Of a stretch of 64,000 nucleotides of DNA, positions 27,929-37,120 are shown piece after piece. The notes below the pieces were generated by a model that saw only the letters and a program-made list of their open reading frames with translations, was not told where the DNA came from and searched no databases. Each line of letters opens with the position of its first letter. Position 1 is the stretch's first letter. The stretch is from Desulforhabdus sp. TSK (GTDB taxonomy: Bacteria; Desulfobacterota; Syntrophobacteria; Syntrophobacterales; Syntrophobacteraceae): NCBI RefSeq assembly GCF_022836495.1, contig NZ_BQXM01000001.1, positions 231,968 to 295,967 on the forward strand, read 5' to 3'. The position numbers were made by a program, and so were the translations under genes.

Positions 27929-29515
27929 TTACAACATGTTCTCTGGACGCAGGGAAGCAGGGATTTCTCCGGATCTCCCGAAGGGAATGTTCAATTTTCT
28001 CATGCGACTGCGAAGCGTATTGGGATTGATCTGAAGCAGTTCCGCCGCTCCACCTGTCCCATATATTTTTCCATTGGTCATGGTCAACAGCTTCTGGATG
28101 TGATGTGTGACGGCCTGGTCCAGAGACAATACCGGCTGCCCCGATTCGCAGAATGGTTGTACATCCTTCCGTGCTTCCCAATCACACAGGAATTCGATCT
28201 CCAGGTCGGTATTGCCATGGCGGCCGCAGCTCAGTATCAGGGCACGCTCCACCAGGTTTTCGAGTTCTCGCACATTCCCGGGCCACGGATAGGATTGAAG
28301 CCGCTCTATGCTCCTGGCGGTAACGGGAGGAATTGTATGAATTTTCAGCTCCTTTGATTTTCTACGCATAAAGTGATGAAACAGCATGGGGATGTCTTCT
28401 TTCCGGTGCCTCAATGGCGGAATCGTGATGGGAAAAATGTTGAGCCGAAACCACAAATCTTCTCTAAAGAGTCCGGTCTTGATCATGTCTTCCAGATTGC
28501 GATGGGTTGCCGTGATGATCCTTACATCCACCGGTACGGGCCGAGTCCCCCCCACACGGTGGATCTCCTTTTCTTGAAGGACCCGGAGCAGACGGACCTG
28601 GGCCTGCAGTGGAAGCTCTCCGATTTCATCCAGAAAAATAGTCCCCGTGTGGGCTCTTTCGAAGTATCCGCGCTTCAGCGTCGCGGCGCCTGTAAAAGCC
28701 CCTTTTTCGTGCCCGAACAGTTCGCTGTCGAAAAGAGTATCGGGAATCGCCCCACAATTGACTTTTATGAACGGTCCGTTCTTGCGGGGTGAAGTGTAAT
28801 GGATAGCGTTGGCAATGATCTCCTTGCCGACTCCGGTTTCACCCAGGAGCATGACCGGGCTGTTGAGATGCGCCACCTGGCGGGCCATCTCCAAGACTCC
28901 TTTCAAGCCGGAATCCGCCCCAATGATCTCATCCAGGGACACGTGCGACAATTCCCTGTTCAAACGCCGATTTTCGGCATCCAGCATGTCTTTGAGTCTG
29001 ATGGCTTCCATATACCGGAGGGCATTGGATACCGCTATGTCAAAGGGTTCCCTGAGCAGGCCGAGCAAGTCTGCGTGAGTTTGATCGTAGCAATTTTTCG
29101 ATTCGGCTATGAGTGTCAGCGCCCCCAGCCTCTGTTCCTCGATGACCAGACGCATGACCAGGAGTGAAATATCGGCTTTTCCCGTCTGCTGATATACGGC
29201 CCAGGAAACTGCATCATGCTCTGGGTTGCCGACAATCTTGACCCCCTGCCATTTGGAAAACTCGTCCTCGATTTGCATGATGGCGTTTTGGGGCAGCACG
29301 ACGGGTGGGAGCGGCGTGATGCTTCCCCTGCTCGATACGGTGGCGAGATTTGAAAGGATACCGGTTTCCTGCTCGTACAGGTACAATGACATCCATGAGA
29401 CCGGCATATAGTGCTCGATATATTGCAGGCAGCGCTGCATGGCTTTTTTGATGTCGAGGCTGCTGCAAATGTGAATCGTTGCTTGTCGGAAAAATTCATT
29501 GGCATCCACTTTCAT
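27929..29515 (-). CDS. sigma54-dependent transcriptional activator with GAF-type sensor
   Basis: 528 residues. An N-terminal GAF-like sensory domain (about 1-180) is followed by a linker helix and the AAA+ domain: Walker A GETGVGKE, the sigma54-contact loop GAFTGA, Walker B TIFLDEIGEL, and RVGGTRPVPVDVRIITATH. The C-terminus has a Fis-type HTH (GTGGAAELLQINPNTLRSRM). It is divergent from an aldehyde ferredoxin oxidoreductase gene whose upstream region has a -24/-12 promoter and three copies of a 10-base site, so it most likely activates that gene in response to a small molecule. GAGGAG precedes the ATG. Confidence 0.94.
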   Translation of the reverse strand: MKVDANEFFRQATIHICSSLDIKKAMQRCLQYIEHYMPVSWMSLYLYEQETGILSNLATVSSRGSITPLPPVVLPQNAIMQIEDEFSKWQGVKIVGNPEHDAVSWAVYQQTGKADISLLVMRLVIEEQRLGALTLIAESKNCYDQTHADLLGLLREPFDIAVSNALRYMEAIRLKDMLDAENRRLNRELSHVSLDEIIGADSGLKGVLEMARQVAHLNSPVMLLGETGVGKEIIANAIHYTSPRKNGPFIKVNCGAIPDTLFDSELFGHEKGAFTGAATLKRGYFERAHTGTIFLDEIGELPLQAQVRLLRVLQEKEIHRVGGTRPVPVDVRIITATHRNLEDMIKTGLFREDLWFRLNIFPITIPPLRHRKEDIPMLFHHFMRRKSKELKIHTIPPVTARSIERLQSYPWPGNVRELENLVERALILSCGRHGNTDLEIEFLCDWEARKDVQPFCESGQPVLSLDQAVTHHIQKLLTMTNGKIYGTGGAAELLQINPNTLRSRMRKLNIPFGRSGEIPASLRPENML

Positions 29516-29591
29516 GGCATTCTCCTCTCAGTCCTCATGGCTCCGGAATTCACAACGGGGCATGCGTCATCCCCCGATTTTGCAAATTTAC

Positions 29592-29646
29592 CACGATATT
29601 TGACAGTAGACACGATATTTAGCGCATGAAGTCGTTTAATATCGTG
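29592..29646. promoter_or_regulatory. three upstream activator sites (CACGATATTT)
   Basis: CACGATATTT occurs at 29592-29601 and 29611-29620, and in inverted form (TAATATCGTG, one mismatch) at 29637-29646. They lie 50-110 bases before the -24/-12 promoter, the usual place for enhancer binding of a sigma54 activator, and also close to the activator gene's own start. Confidence 0.65.
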
Positions 29647-29698
29647 CAAGTCGAGGGGTATTCAGATTAACATCTTGATATATTGATATATTGTTCAT

Positions 29699-29714
29699 TG
29701 GCACGCGTTTCGCT
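29699..29714 (+). promoter_or_regulatory. sigma54 -24/-12 promoter of aor
   Basis: TGGCACGCGTTTCGCT matches the consensus TGGCACG-N4-TTGCW at all but one position, with GG and GC correctly 12 bases apart. Transcription would begin near 29726, leaving a leader of about 44 bases. Confidence 0.82.
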
Positions 29715-29769
29715 CTTTATCCGCTGAAAACCATGAATGTGTCATTGACAGGCAGGGAAGGAGTCGATC

Positions 29770-31656
29770 ATGCCGTTGACGAGGAAGACCGCTTTTATTG
29801 ATTTGAGCACCAGGCAGGTGGAAGTTCAGGAAGTCCCGTCAGGCCTGCGCAGAGACTATCTCGGTGGCAGGGGATTGAACATGTATTACCTGAAGCATTT
29901 GACACCCCGGGGGGCGGATCCTTTCGATGCCCGCAACCCGCTGATATTCGGCGCCGGACTTCTCACAGGCGTCCTGGGGGGCAGATCCAACGTTTCCGGC
30001 AGATCCCCGGAAAGTGGTTACCTGGGGGATTCCAATGTAGGCGGGTACTTCGGGGCCGAGTTGGCCGGTACCGGGTATAGTCATCTCGTCATCACCGGGA
30101 AAAGCGATCGTCCGGTTTATCTCTACATCGAAAATGAAAAAATATCCTTCATGGATGCTGCACACCTGTGGGGCAGGAACACCGCGGAAACCCAGACCAT
30201 GATCAGCGATGAGCTCGGGGATGACAGAGTCAAAACCATGTGCATCGGTCCCGCCGGTGAAAACAAGGTCCGGTTTGCCTGCATCATCACGGGACCGAAG
30301 AATGCAGCCGGTAGGACAGGCCTGGGCGCTCTCATGGGATCTAAACAGCTCAAGGCGGTGGCGGTGCGCGGCAACAGGCCCTTTTCCATCGAGGATCCCA
30401 CGGGGTATATCGACCTCCTTAGAGCCACGAGTCAAAAAACCGCTGGAAGCAAGTGGGGAAAAGCCCTGGGGCTCTATGGTACTCCCATCTTGTTCAAAAA
30501 TGCCAACACGCGGGGCTGGACCAGCTACAGGTACCATCAGAGAACCACCGTGGGAGAACTGGGAGAGCCTCTCCATGCCGAGAATTTATATTCCAAAATG
30601 TCCAAGGGCTCAGTGTCGTGCTTCGGCTGTCCCATCCACTGCCGACACCGTTTCGAAATCAAGGAAGGTAAATTCAAGGGCACCCGGGGGGAAGGCCCCG
30701 AGTATGCCAGCATCGCATCCCTTGGCCCCACGCTGGGAAATTTGAATCTGGAATCGGTGGTGTACCTGTCCGAGCTTTGCAATCAATACGGCATTGATAC
30801 CATCTCCGGCGGCAATTATCTGGGCTATGCGTTCACCCTCTTTGAAAAGGGGATCATCTCCAGGGAGGATGTGGGATATGCCCTCCAGTGGGGAGACCAT
30901 GACGCCATTGAACGCTTGATGACCGATACGGTGTACCGGAGAAATTTCGGCAATGTCGTTGCCGAGGGAAGCTTTGCACCTGCGAGGCTCAGTCCCGAAG
31001 CCGGAAAACACATGATGACCATAAAAAATGTGTCCATAGAAATGACCGATGAACGTGCGGCCAAGGCCTTTGGTTTTGGATTGGCCGTGGCAACCCGGGG
31101 GACTTGCCACATGAGAAGTCGTCCATCCACCGATGTCGTTCAATATCCACGAGAACTGCTCAACAACTTTTACGGCGCCGATGTGGGCGAGGATTTCAAA
31201 GACTACAGGGGAAAGGCACGCATGGTCTGGTGGCACGAACTGTTCAATGCCGTCATGGACTCGGTGGGCATCTGCCGGTTTGCCGGCGTTTTCAGCAGCA
31301 TCAACGCCCTCGGATACCTGGATATCTGTGAGCTGTTGAAGAAAACCGTGGGCTTCGATCTGACGGATAAAGACCTTTACGCCCTCGGAGAAAGAATCTA
31401 CACCACCGAACGCCTCTTCATCAATGGCGAGGGGATTTCACGAAAAGATGACACCCTGCCGGACCTGTATTATGACGCGCCGGTTCCCGATGGCCCCACT
31501 CAGGGCGAACATATCGACCGGGAAAAATTCGAGGAAATGCTGGATGATTACTATCAGCTCCACGGCTGGGACAGCAACGGAGTGCCCACGCCTGCCACAG
31601 TCAACCGTTTGAGGATAGACGAGTCTTTCCAGGAGGAGTACCGACATGCGGGTTAA
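29770..31656 (+). CDS. aor: tungsten-containing aldehyde:ferredoxin oxidoreductase
   Basis: 628 residues, normal family length. The N-terminal pterin-binding part has DYLGGRGLNMYYL, GLLTGVLGGRSNVSGRSP and GPAGENKVRFACI. The 4Fe-4S site starts at SCFGCPIHCRH and the fourth cysteine is near the C-terminal SVGICRF. It oxidises aldehydes to acids, or the reverse, with ferredoxin. It overlaps by 11 bases the next gene, a ferredoxin-like partner, and is controlled from a sigma54 promoter. Confidence 0.95.
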   Translation: MPLTRKTAFIDLSTRQVEVQEVPSGLRRDYLGGRGLNMYYLKHLTPRGADPFDARNPLIFGAGLLTGVLGGRSNVSGRSPESGYLGDSNVGGYFGAELAGTGYSHLVITGKSDRPVYLYIENEKISFMDAAHLWGRNTAETQTMISDELGDDRVKTMCIGPAGENKVRFACIITGPKNAAGRTGLGALMGSKQLKAVAVRGNRPFSIEDPTGYIDLLRATSQKTAGSKWGKALGLYGTPILFKNANTRGWTSYRYHQRTTVGELGEPLHAENLYSKMSKGSVSCFGCPIHCRHRFEIKEGKFKGTRGEGPEYASIASLGPTLGNLNLESVVYLSELCNQYGIDTISGGNYLGYAFTLFEKGIISREDVGYALQWGDHDAIERLMTDTVYRRNFGNVVAEGSFAPARLSPEAGKHMMTIKNVSIEMTDERAAKAFGFGLAVATRGTCHMRSRPSTDVVQYPRELLNNFYGADVGEDFKDYRGKARMVWWHELFNAVMDSVGICRFAGVFSSINALGYLDICELLKKTVGFDLTDKDLYALGERIYTTERLFINGEGISRKDDTLPDLYYDAPVPDGPTQGEHIDREKFEEMLDDYYQLHGWDSNGVPTPATVNRLRIDESFQEEYRHAG

Positions 31657-32029
31657 AGTGGATCAACACAAATGCACCGGTTGTCTGCTCTGTGAAATCA
31701 CCTGTTCCCTCGTGCATGGCGGTCAGGTGCAGCGTGAGGCCTCCGCCATCCGGGTTCATCTCAGCTTTCTGGACCATGGTCACCATCGGCCGGTGGTTTG
31801 CAGGCAGTGCAAGAAGATGCAGTGCCTGAAATCCCTGGGGAGGGGTGCGGATGACGCCCTGAGAAAAGCTTTCATCTGGGAAGGTGATGCACAAATAAAG
31901 GAGAACTGCGCATTCAAGGCACTGTTCGCCATCGATGGCAAATTGATTCACTGCGACCTGTGCGGCGGGGACCCTCACTGCGTCAAAAGCTGCCCTACCG
32001 GTGCGTTAGCCCTGAGCGATGCGGCATGA
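31646..32029 (+). CDS. ferredoxin-like 4Fe-4S partner of AOR
   Basis: 127 residues starting inside the end of the aor frame, with GGAGG 11 bases upstream. Cysteine motifs are CTGCLLCEITC, CRQCKKMQC, and CDLCGGDPHCVKSCP, enough for up to three or four clusters. It resembles the HycB/AorB-type electron-transfer subunits and should carry electrons from the AOR. The third cysteine group is looser than in standard DmsB-type proteins. Confidence 0.85.
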   Translation: MRVKVDQHKCTGCLLCEITCSLVHGGQVQREASAIRVHLSFLDHGHHRPVVCRQCKKMQCLKSLGRGADDALRKAFIWEGDAQIKENCAFKALFAIDGKLIHCDLCGGDPHCVKSCPTGALALSDAA

Positions 32030-32200
32030 TATGACAACGAGGGTTCTTGTGTGTGGGCTTTTCCCCACCGGGGAATGCTTCGGGCATGAAATCGTGGGCA
32101 AAAGTTCACACTGCAAGGAAAAACAGCTTCTCATTCCCGGATTCGAAAAGGTCCATGCGGTATGTACCAGACGGATGAGATCGTGACTTATTGATGATCC

Positions 32201-32272
32201 TGTAGGAGCGGCTTCCAGCCGCGATGGAAATAGCTGGATTCTTGAAAATCGCGGCTGGAAGCCACTCCTACA
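32201..32272. repeat. REP-like long palindrome, copy 2
   Basis: Arms of 25 bases (left arm begins TGTAGGAGCGGCTTCC) at 32201-32225 and 32248-32272, with one G-T wobble. It shares TGTAGGAGCGGC and the general plan with 19782-19842. It sits between the converging aor and tgpA genes and may serve both as a terminator. Confidence 0.82.
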
Positions 32273-32310
32273 ACAGTCAAGATTTTACCCGTTCGAACTA
32301 TAAAATCACC

Positions 32311-34239
32311 TCAAAATTCTCTCATCCGGTTTCTAAGCCGGCTGAGGGAATGGCGGGTCGCCTCCCGGTCTCCGTAGTAGATGGCCTCGAAATCCTCCAC
32401 GAACCTTTGCGCTTTCTCCCGGAGGGGTTCTTCCTCGATCCTTGCCACAAACTCCTCCAGTCCTTCCGCCTTGCCCTTTTGGTAGCCGTGTGCGGCCATT
32501 TTTCTGGTGAAGCGGGCGGCGATTCTGTCCAGGGGTTTTTTCCTTTCGGTGAGGAATCGGTAAAGGCAGAAGCAGGCGAGAAGGCAGAGCAGGGGGAATC
32601 CCGCATAGTGCAGGAGGCTTCGTTTATTCAAGGTCGGCTTCCAGGAGGTGATTGCGGGCTTTTCGAGGCTCGACCGGAGCCATTCCAGCAGTGCCATTTG
32701 CCTGCTCAGATCATAGGTGATGACGAGGCGATTCCAATAGTAGTTGACGGTATCCATGGCAAGCTTGAGCTGCATGCTGGAATCCCGAGCCCCTCCCGCC
32801 GGAAGCCCCTCGTGCAGGGGGGGTGTGGGGTCCAAGCGCAGCCATCCGTCCTTGAGATAGGCTTCCACCCAGACATGTGCGTTGCTCTGCAGCACCAGGT
32901 AATACCCACCGGCTCGATTGTAGAATCCTCCCTTGTATCCCCCCACCACGCGCGAGGGGATTCCTCCGGCTCTCAGCATGGCGGCCAGTGCGGAAGCGAA
33001 ATATTCACAGTTGCCACGCTTCTGCACGAAAAGAAAATCCTCCAGGGGATTTTCAGAGACGGGAAGGCTCTGGAGAGAATACTGATAATCTCCCCCCGTG
33101 AAAATCCGCTGAAGAGCTCCCACCCATTGGTCCCCGGGGGCGGCCTTCTTCAGGGCTCCTACAAGCTTTTCAACCCTGGGGGAAAAGCCCGGAGGCAACT
33201 GCAGATAATGGGATGCTTCCGTCGAGGGGTCCGGCAGGAAAGGAGAAAGAACGGAGACGGCCGTGTATTTTATTCTCCTTTCCAGGGGTGCGCGAAGGGT
33301 GTAGGTCGCATCCTGAGATCTCCGTGCTCCCCCCGCCACGATATGGACCGGCTTGTCCAAGGCGAAGAGATACCGATTTCCATAAGGTTCCAGGTAGACC
33401 GTCTGATGCACGGGATCCCCTGCGGGGGGATTCAGGGCGGTTCCCCATTTGAAGGTCTTCCCGACACTCCACGCGGAACCGTCGAAGGTATCCATGACGA
33501 TGCCTCGCCAGTAAAGATCCCGCTCCTCTACCCGGGGCATTTCTGCCCGCAGGACGACTTGATTGTTTTCTTGAATCTCCGAAACCTGTCCCAGGGTGAC
33601 CGTATCCGTGAAACCTGTTCGGCTGACTTCCCTTTTCTGCAGAAAATTCAGGAGAGGATAGCTGGTTCGAGGAAGGATGATGAAAAAAACGGCCGTCAGG
33701 GGAAGGGCTATGCCGGAGATGAGAAGCGCATGGCGGGCCAGTTTCAGGACATTGTCCCAGGTGAGAATGAGATCCTCGCTTTGCGAGAAGTATGCGAGCA
33801 GCAGGAGGGAAAAAGTGGCAAGCGTAACCAGGAGAAAGAAATAAACCAGAAAGACGGCACTGAGGGACAAAAGGCTGGAACCGACCAGGAGGAACATGCA
33901 GAGAAGATAAACCTGCATGTAATCCCGGGGTCGCTTTTCTTCCAGGAGCTTGACGGCCACGAGGAGAAGCAGTGCATTGAGGATGGGCTCAATGAGATAG
34001 GTCGCACTGATCCTCGAGAAGAAAAATCCGAGAATCCCGACCGAGCAGGCATTCAGCAGCCACCGCGGGGGCTTGAAGGGGAGGGGGGAGGGCCTCCTGG
34101 AATCCAGGCCGGCAGCGAGAATCAGCAGGCCGGCAAACAGGAGTGCAGTGGCCTTCTCCACGTGCTGGATGACGGATGCATACCCCGTGAGGGCGCATGC
34201 ATAGGTCGAGATTTTGAGGGTATCCTTAATCTTCACCAT
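32311..34239 (-). CDS. TgpA-like membrane transglutaminase-domain protein
   Basis: 642 residues. The N-terminal 200 residues form several membrane spans (DUF3488 type). A periplasmic transglutaminase-like domain follows with the catalytic Cys in RGNCEYFASALAAML, His in NAHVWVEAYL and Asp in RLDPTP. A last membrane span (HYAGFPLLCLLACFCLYRFL) precedes a cytoplasmic tail. It forms an operon with DUF58 and MoxR genes; its start overlaps the end of the DUF58 gene by 14 bases. Such trios are widespread; the substrate is unknown. Confidence 0.92.
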   Translation of the reverse strand: MVKIKDTLKISTYACALTGYASVIQHVEKATALLFAGLLILAAGLDSRRPSPLPFKPPRWLLNACSVGILGFFFSRISATYLIEPILNALLLLVAVKLLEEKRPRDYMQVYLLCMFLLVGSSLLSLSAVFLVYFFLLVTLATFSLLLLAYFSQSEDLILTWDNVLKLARHALLISGIALPLTAVFFIILPRTSYPLLNFLQKREVSRTGFTDTVTLGQVSEIQENNQVVLRAEMPRVEERDLYWRGIVMDTFDGSAWSVGKTFKWGTALNPPAGDPVHQTVYLEPYGNRYLFALDKPVHIVAGGARRSQDATYTLRAPLERRIKYTAVSVLSPFLPDPSTEASHYLQLPPGFSPRVEKLVGALKKAAPGDQWVGALQRIFTGGDYQYSLQSLPVSENPLEDFLFVQKRGNCEYFASALAAMLRAGGIPSRVVGGYKGGFYNRAGGYYLVLQSNAHVWVEAYLKDGWLRLDPTPPLHEGLPAGGARDSSMQLKLAMDTVNYYWNRLVITYDLSRQMALLEWLRSSLEKPAITSWKPTLNKRSLLHYAGFPLLCLLACFCLYRFLTERKKPLDRIAARFTRKMAAHGYQKGKAEGLEEFVARIEEEPLREKAQRFVEDFEAIYYGDREATRHSLSRLRNRMREF

Positions 34240-35098
34240 AAAGAGCGAGCTTTGTCAGGATTCTCAGTCGATGGGCGGCACTGACGTCAGGCTTGAGGGT
34301 CTCTCCGTCCAGGTGGAGCCCCACAGGGGTGCGCGTCCGGAGCAGCTTGAGGATGGTGTAGGTCACACAGGAAACAGCGTGCTCGAGGTCTCTTTTTTCC
34401 ATGCGGTCCATATCGATGATACAGTGCTCCCTCTCGATGGAAGAGAGCTCCTTTGTCTTCAGCAGACCCGTTTTCGCTGTGGATTTCCAGCTGATGTACT
34501 TGACCGGGTCTCCGGAAACGTAGTTTCTGATGGAGCGCAGGTCCTCCTCGAAACCCGCCAGGTCCGACAAGGCTTCTCCCTTGGATGGATTCTGGGAATG
34601 ACTTTGTCGCGTCAACCTGCATGCGACGGGTTGAGGGAATACCACGAGATCCAGATCCAGAGGGATGGTACGAAATCGCGTAAAAAAATTGAAGGGGAAT
34701 ACTGAAGAAAGGCGAAGATACTGAACGCTGTGCCGTCCTCGGCGTTGGAAGCCCAGTTGGAGGCTTTGCTGCACCGTCGATCGGGCATTGATGAAAGGAA
34801 TGAGGATTTCCCGCTCGTTCACGATGATCCGGATGAGGAAGGCGGGCATGAGCTTCCGGCGATTCACCAGCCGCACCCTCACGGGTACGTTCGTACCTGC
34901 GTAGATCTCCCCGGGGAATTCCAGGGAGGCCTCCACGGCATGCAGATTTCTACTGCCGAAGATGCCCGAGATCACCATGTAGCTCAGGAGCGCCGATGTC
35001 ACGATATAGACGAGATTGTTTCCCGTGTTCACGGCCGAGAAACCGATCAGTAAGGTCAAGAGGATGTAGAGGAAGCCGGCCTTGTTGATCTGAATCAC
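34226..35098 (-). CDS. DUF58 domain protein
   Basis: 290 residues. Two N-terminal membrane spans (GFLYILLTLLIGFSAV and LVYIVTSALLSYMVI) are followed by a beta-rich region and the DUF58 signature DLRSIRNYVSGDPVKYISWKS with TGLLKTKE. DUF58 proteins accompany MoxR ATPases and are thought to assemble or regulate exported proteins. Its ATG overlaps the moxR stop (ATGA), so the two are translationally coupled. Confidence 0.93.
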   Translation of the reverse strand: MIQINKAGFLYILLTLLIGFSAVNTGNNLVYIVTSALLSYMVISGIFGSRNLHAVEASLEFPGEIYAGTNVPVRVRLVNRRKLMPAFLIRIIVNEREILIPFINARSTVQQSLQLGFQRRGRHSVQYLRLSSVFPFNFFTRFRTIPLDLDLVVFPQPVACRLTRQSHSQNPSKGEALSDLAGFEEDLRSIRNYVSGDPVKYISWKSTAKTGLLKTKELSSIEREHCIIDMDRMEKRDLEHAVSCVTYTILKLLRTRTPVGLHLDGETLKPDVSAAHRLRILTKLALYGED

Positions 35099-36036
35099 AC
35101 GGGGACGGGAAGGTCTCGGAGTATCGATAGCAGGATCTCCTTTTTGCTCTCGCCGTCGTACTCCTCCCGGAAGAGCACCCGGTGAGGAATGACATACGGA
35201 GCCACTGCCTTGACATTTTCCGGAACGACGAAGTCTTTTCCCTGCAGGTAAGCATTGGCCTTGGCCGTTTGGGTGAGGGCCAGGGCGCCGCGCGTGGAGA
35301 GTCCCGCCTGGATGAACGGATTGCTGCGGGTGGCTCCGATGAGGTCGAGGAAGTAGTCCAGCATCTCGTCGGAAACTCTGATGCCGTTCCGTATATGCTC
35401 CTGAATCGCCAGAACCTCCGCTTCCTCCAGAATGGGCTCGATGGAGTAAATTTCCTTCCTCCTGCTGCCTCCCTTCAGGATCTCCCGTTCCGCCGCCCGC
35501 GGAGGGTAGCCGATGCTGATTTTCATCATGAAGCGATCGAGCTGAGACTCGGGCAGGGGAAACGTACCGAACTGCTCCCCCGGGTTCTGCGTGGCAATGA
35601 CAAAGAAGGGGCGCGGAAGATCGTAGGTCCTCCCCTCGATGGTGACCTGCTTTTCACCCATGGCTTCCAGCAGGGCGCTCTGGGTCTTGGGGGTGGCTCG
35701 GTTGATTTCATCCACCAGCACGATGTGGTTGAAGATGGGACCGGGGTGGAATTCAAACGCACCGCTGTTGTTGTCAAAAATGGAAAGTCCCGTAATGTCC
35801 GACGGGAGCAGGTCGCTGGTGAACTGGATCCGGCCGAAGGAAAGGCCCAGGATCTTGGCGATGGCTATGGCAAGGGTTGTCTTTCCAAGACCGGGCATGT
35901 CCTCGATGAGCAGATGGCCTCGGGCGAAGACACACATGAGGGCGAGCCTCAAGGCGGCTTCCTTCCCGTGGATGTAGTTGGAGAGGAGTTTGATGGCTTC
36001 GTCAATCTTTCCACTTTCAACGGGCAGCTTCTTCAA
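35095..36036 (-). CDS. MoxR-family AAA+ ATPase
   Basis: 313 residues if translation starts at the TTG at 36036, which has GGGAG 10 bases upstream. The longer open frame reaches back into purM and its extra part is low-complexity, so it is rejected. Walker A is EDMPGLGKTT, Walker B HIVLVDEINRA, sensor 1 FFVIATQNP, and arginine region GLSTRGALAL. It is the chaperone-like ATPase of the MoxR-DUF58-TgpA trio. It follows purM with a 37-base gap on the same strand. Confidence 0.92.
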   Translation of the reverse strand: MKKLPVESGKIDEAIKLLSNYIHGKEAALRLALMCVFARGHLLIEDMPGLGKTTLAIAIAKILGLSFGRIQFTSDLLPSDITGLSIFDNNSGAFEFHPGPIFNHIVLVDEINRATPKTQSALLEAMGEKQVTIEGRTYDLPRPFFVIATQNPGEQFGTFPLPESQLDRFMMKISIGYPPRAAEREILKGGSRRKEIYSIEPILEEAEVLAIQEHIRNGIRVSDEMLDYFLDLIGATRSNPFIQAGLSTRGALALTQTAKANAYLQGKDFVVPENVKAVAPYVIPHRVLFREEYDGESKKEILLSILRDLPVPV

Positions 36037-36073
36037 AGGCCATACACTCCCGGCAGGTTCAACGGAGTCTCTC

Positions 36074-37120
36074 TCAGCGCTCCACGATGCGGACGGCGGG
36101 AGAATTTTCGTCTCGGGGAGCCACCTCGCCGATGCGGTAGGCCCTCTGCCCCATGGCATTGAGGAGCTCGATGATGTCCTGGGTATCCCTGGGCTCGGTG
36201 ACGAGGATGTAACCGATTCCATTGTTGAACACATGGTACATTTCGTCGTCGGGAATCCGGGCCTGTTCCTGCAGATAGGTAAAGATGGGAGGGACATCCC
36301 AGGAGCCTTTGTAAATCATCGCCTGGCAGGCCCGGGGCAGGATGCGGGGAATGTTGTCGTAAAAGCCTCCCCCCGTCACGTGCACCATCCCGGAAATGGA
36401 AAACTGGCGGAGGATTTTCATGACGGGCTCGACGTAAATGCGGGTGGGCTCCAGGAGCTCCTCGGCGGCCGTCCGGTTGCATTCCGGGATGAGGCTGTCG
36501 GGATTGAGCTTGAGCTGATCGAAAACGACGCGGCGCACCAGGCTGTAGCCGTTGGAATGGAGACCGCTCGAGGAGATGCCGACGATGTCGTTTCCCACGT
36601 GGATCGTGGAGCCGTCGATGATCTGCCCGTTGTCCACCAGCCCCACGGAAAAACCGGCCATATCGTATTCGTCCGCCCCGTAGAAATCCGGCATTTCGGC
36701 CGTTTCTCCACCAATGAGGGAGCAGCCGGCTTCCTTGCATCCCGCCACGATGCCCGTGATGAGCTGTTCCACCAGGTCCAGGTCCAATCGTCCCATGGCA
36801 AGATAGTCCAGGAAGAACAGGGGCCGTGCCCCCTGAACGATGATGTCGTTCACGCACATGGCCACCAGGTCGATCCCCACCGTATTGTGACGGTTGGACC
36901 AGAACGCCACTTTCAACTTCGTCCCGACGCCATCCGTCGAAGACACCAGGACGGGCTTGTTCATCTCATGGCAGTTGATGGAATAAAGGCCGCCAAACCC
37001 CCCGATGTCCGTAATGACGCCGCTGTTAAACGTGGTGCGCACCAGAGGCTTGATGCGCTTGACCAGTTCATTGGCCTTGTCCAGATCCACTCCGGCTTGC
37101 CGATACATGTGCATGCTCAT
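36074..37120 (-). CDS. purM: phosphoribosylformylglycinamidine cyclo-ligase
   Basis: 348 residues from the ATG at 37120, which has GGGGGAG upstream; the open frame continues 57 codons upstream without family sequence. It shows PVLVSSTDGVGTKLKVAF, DLVAMCVNDI, GAGCSL-like IGGETAEMPDFY, GISSSGLHSNGYSL and HVTGGGFYDNIPR. It makes aminoimidazole ribotide in purine synthesis using ATP. It leads the minus-strand operon that continues into moxR. Confidence 0.96.
   Translation of the reverse strand: MSMHMYRQAGVDLDKANELVKRIKPLVRTTFNSGVITDIGGFGGLYSINCHEMNKPVLVSSTDGVGTKLKVAFWSNRHNTVGIDLVAMCVNDIIVQGARPLFFLDYLAMGRLDLDLVEQLITGIVAGCKEAGCSLIGGETAEMPDFYGADEYDMAGFSVGLVDNGQIIDGSTIHVGNDIVGISSSGLHSNGYSLVRRVVFDQLKLNPDSLIPECNRTAAEELLEPTRIYVEPVMKILRQFSISGMVHVTGGGFYDNIPRILPRACQAMIYKGSWDVPPIFTYLQEQARIPDDEMYHVFNNGIGYILVTEPRDTQDIIELLNAMGQRAYRIGEVAPRDENSPAVRIVER

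Noticed and set aside
29676..29692. TGATATAT direct repeat as an activator site
   Set aside because: The short AT repeat lies right beside the -24 element and is more simply explained as an AT-rich promoter region; the CACGATATTT sites are better candidates.
32224..34284. Plus-strand 686-codon frame
   Set aside because: It is the shadow of the TgpA-like gene on the other strand, which has clear catalytic motifs and membrane spans.
36045..36297. N-terminal extension of the MoxR ATPase into purM
   Set aside because: Low-complexity Ser/Pro/Arg sequence lying inside purM in another frame; a TTG with GGGAG at 36036 fits better.
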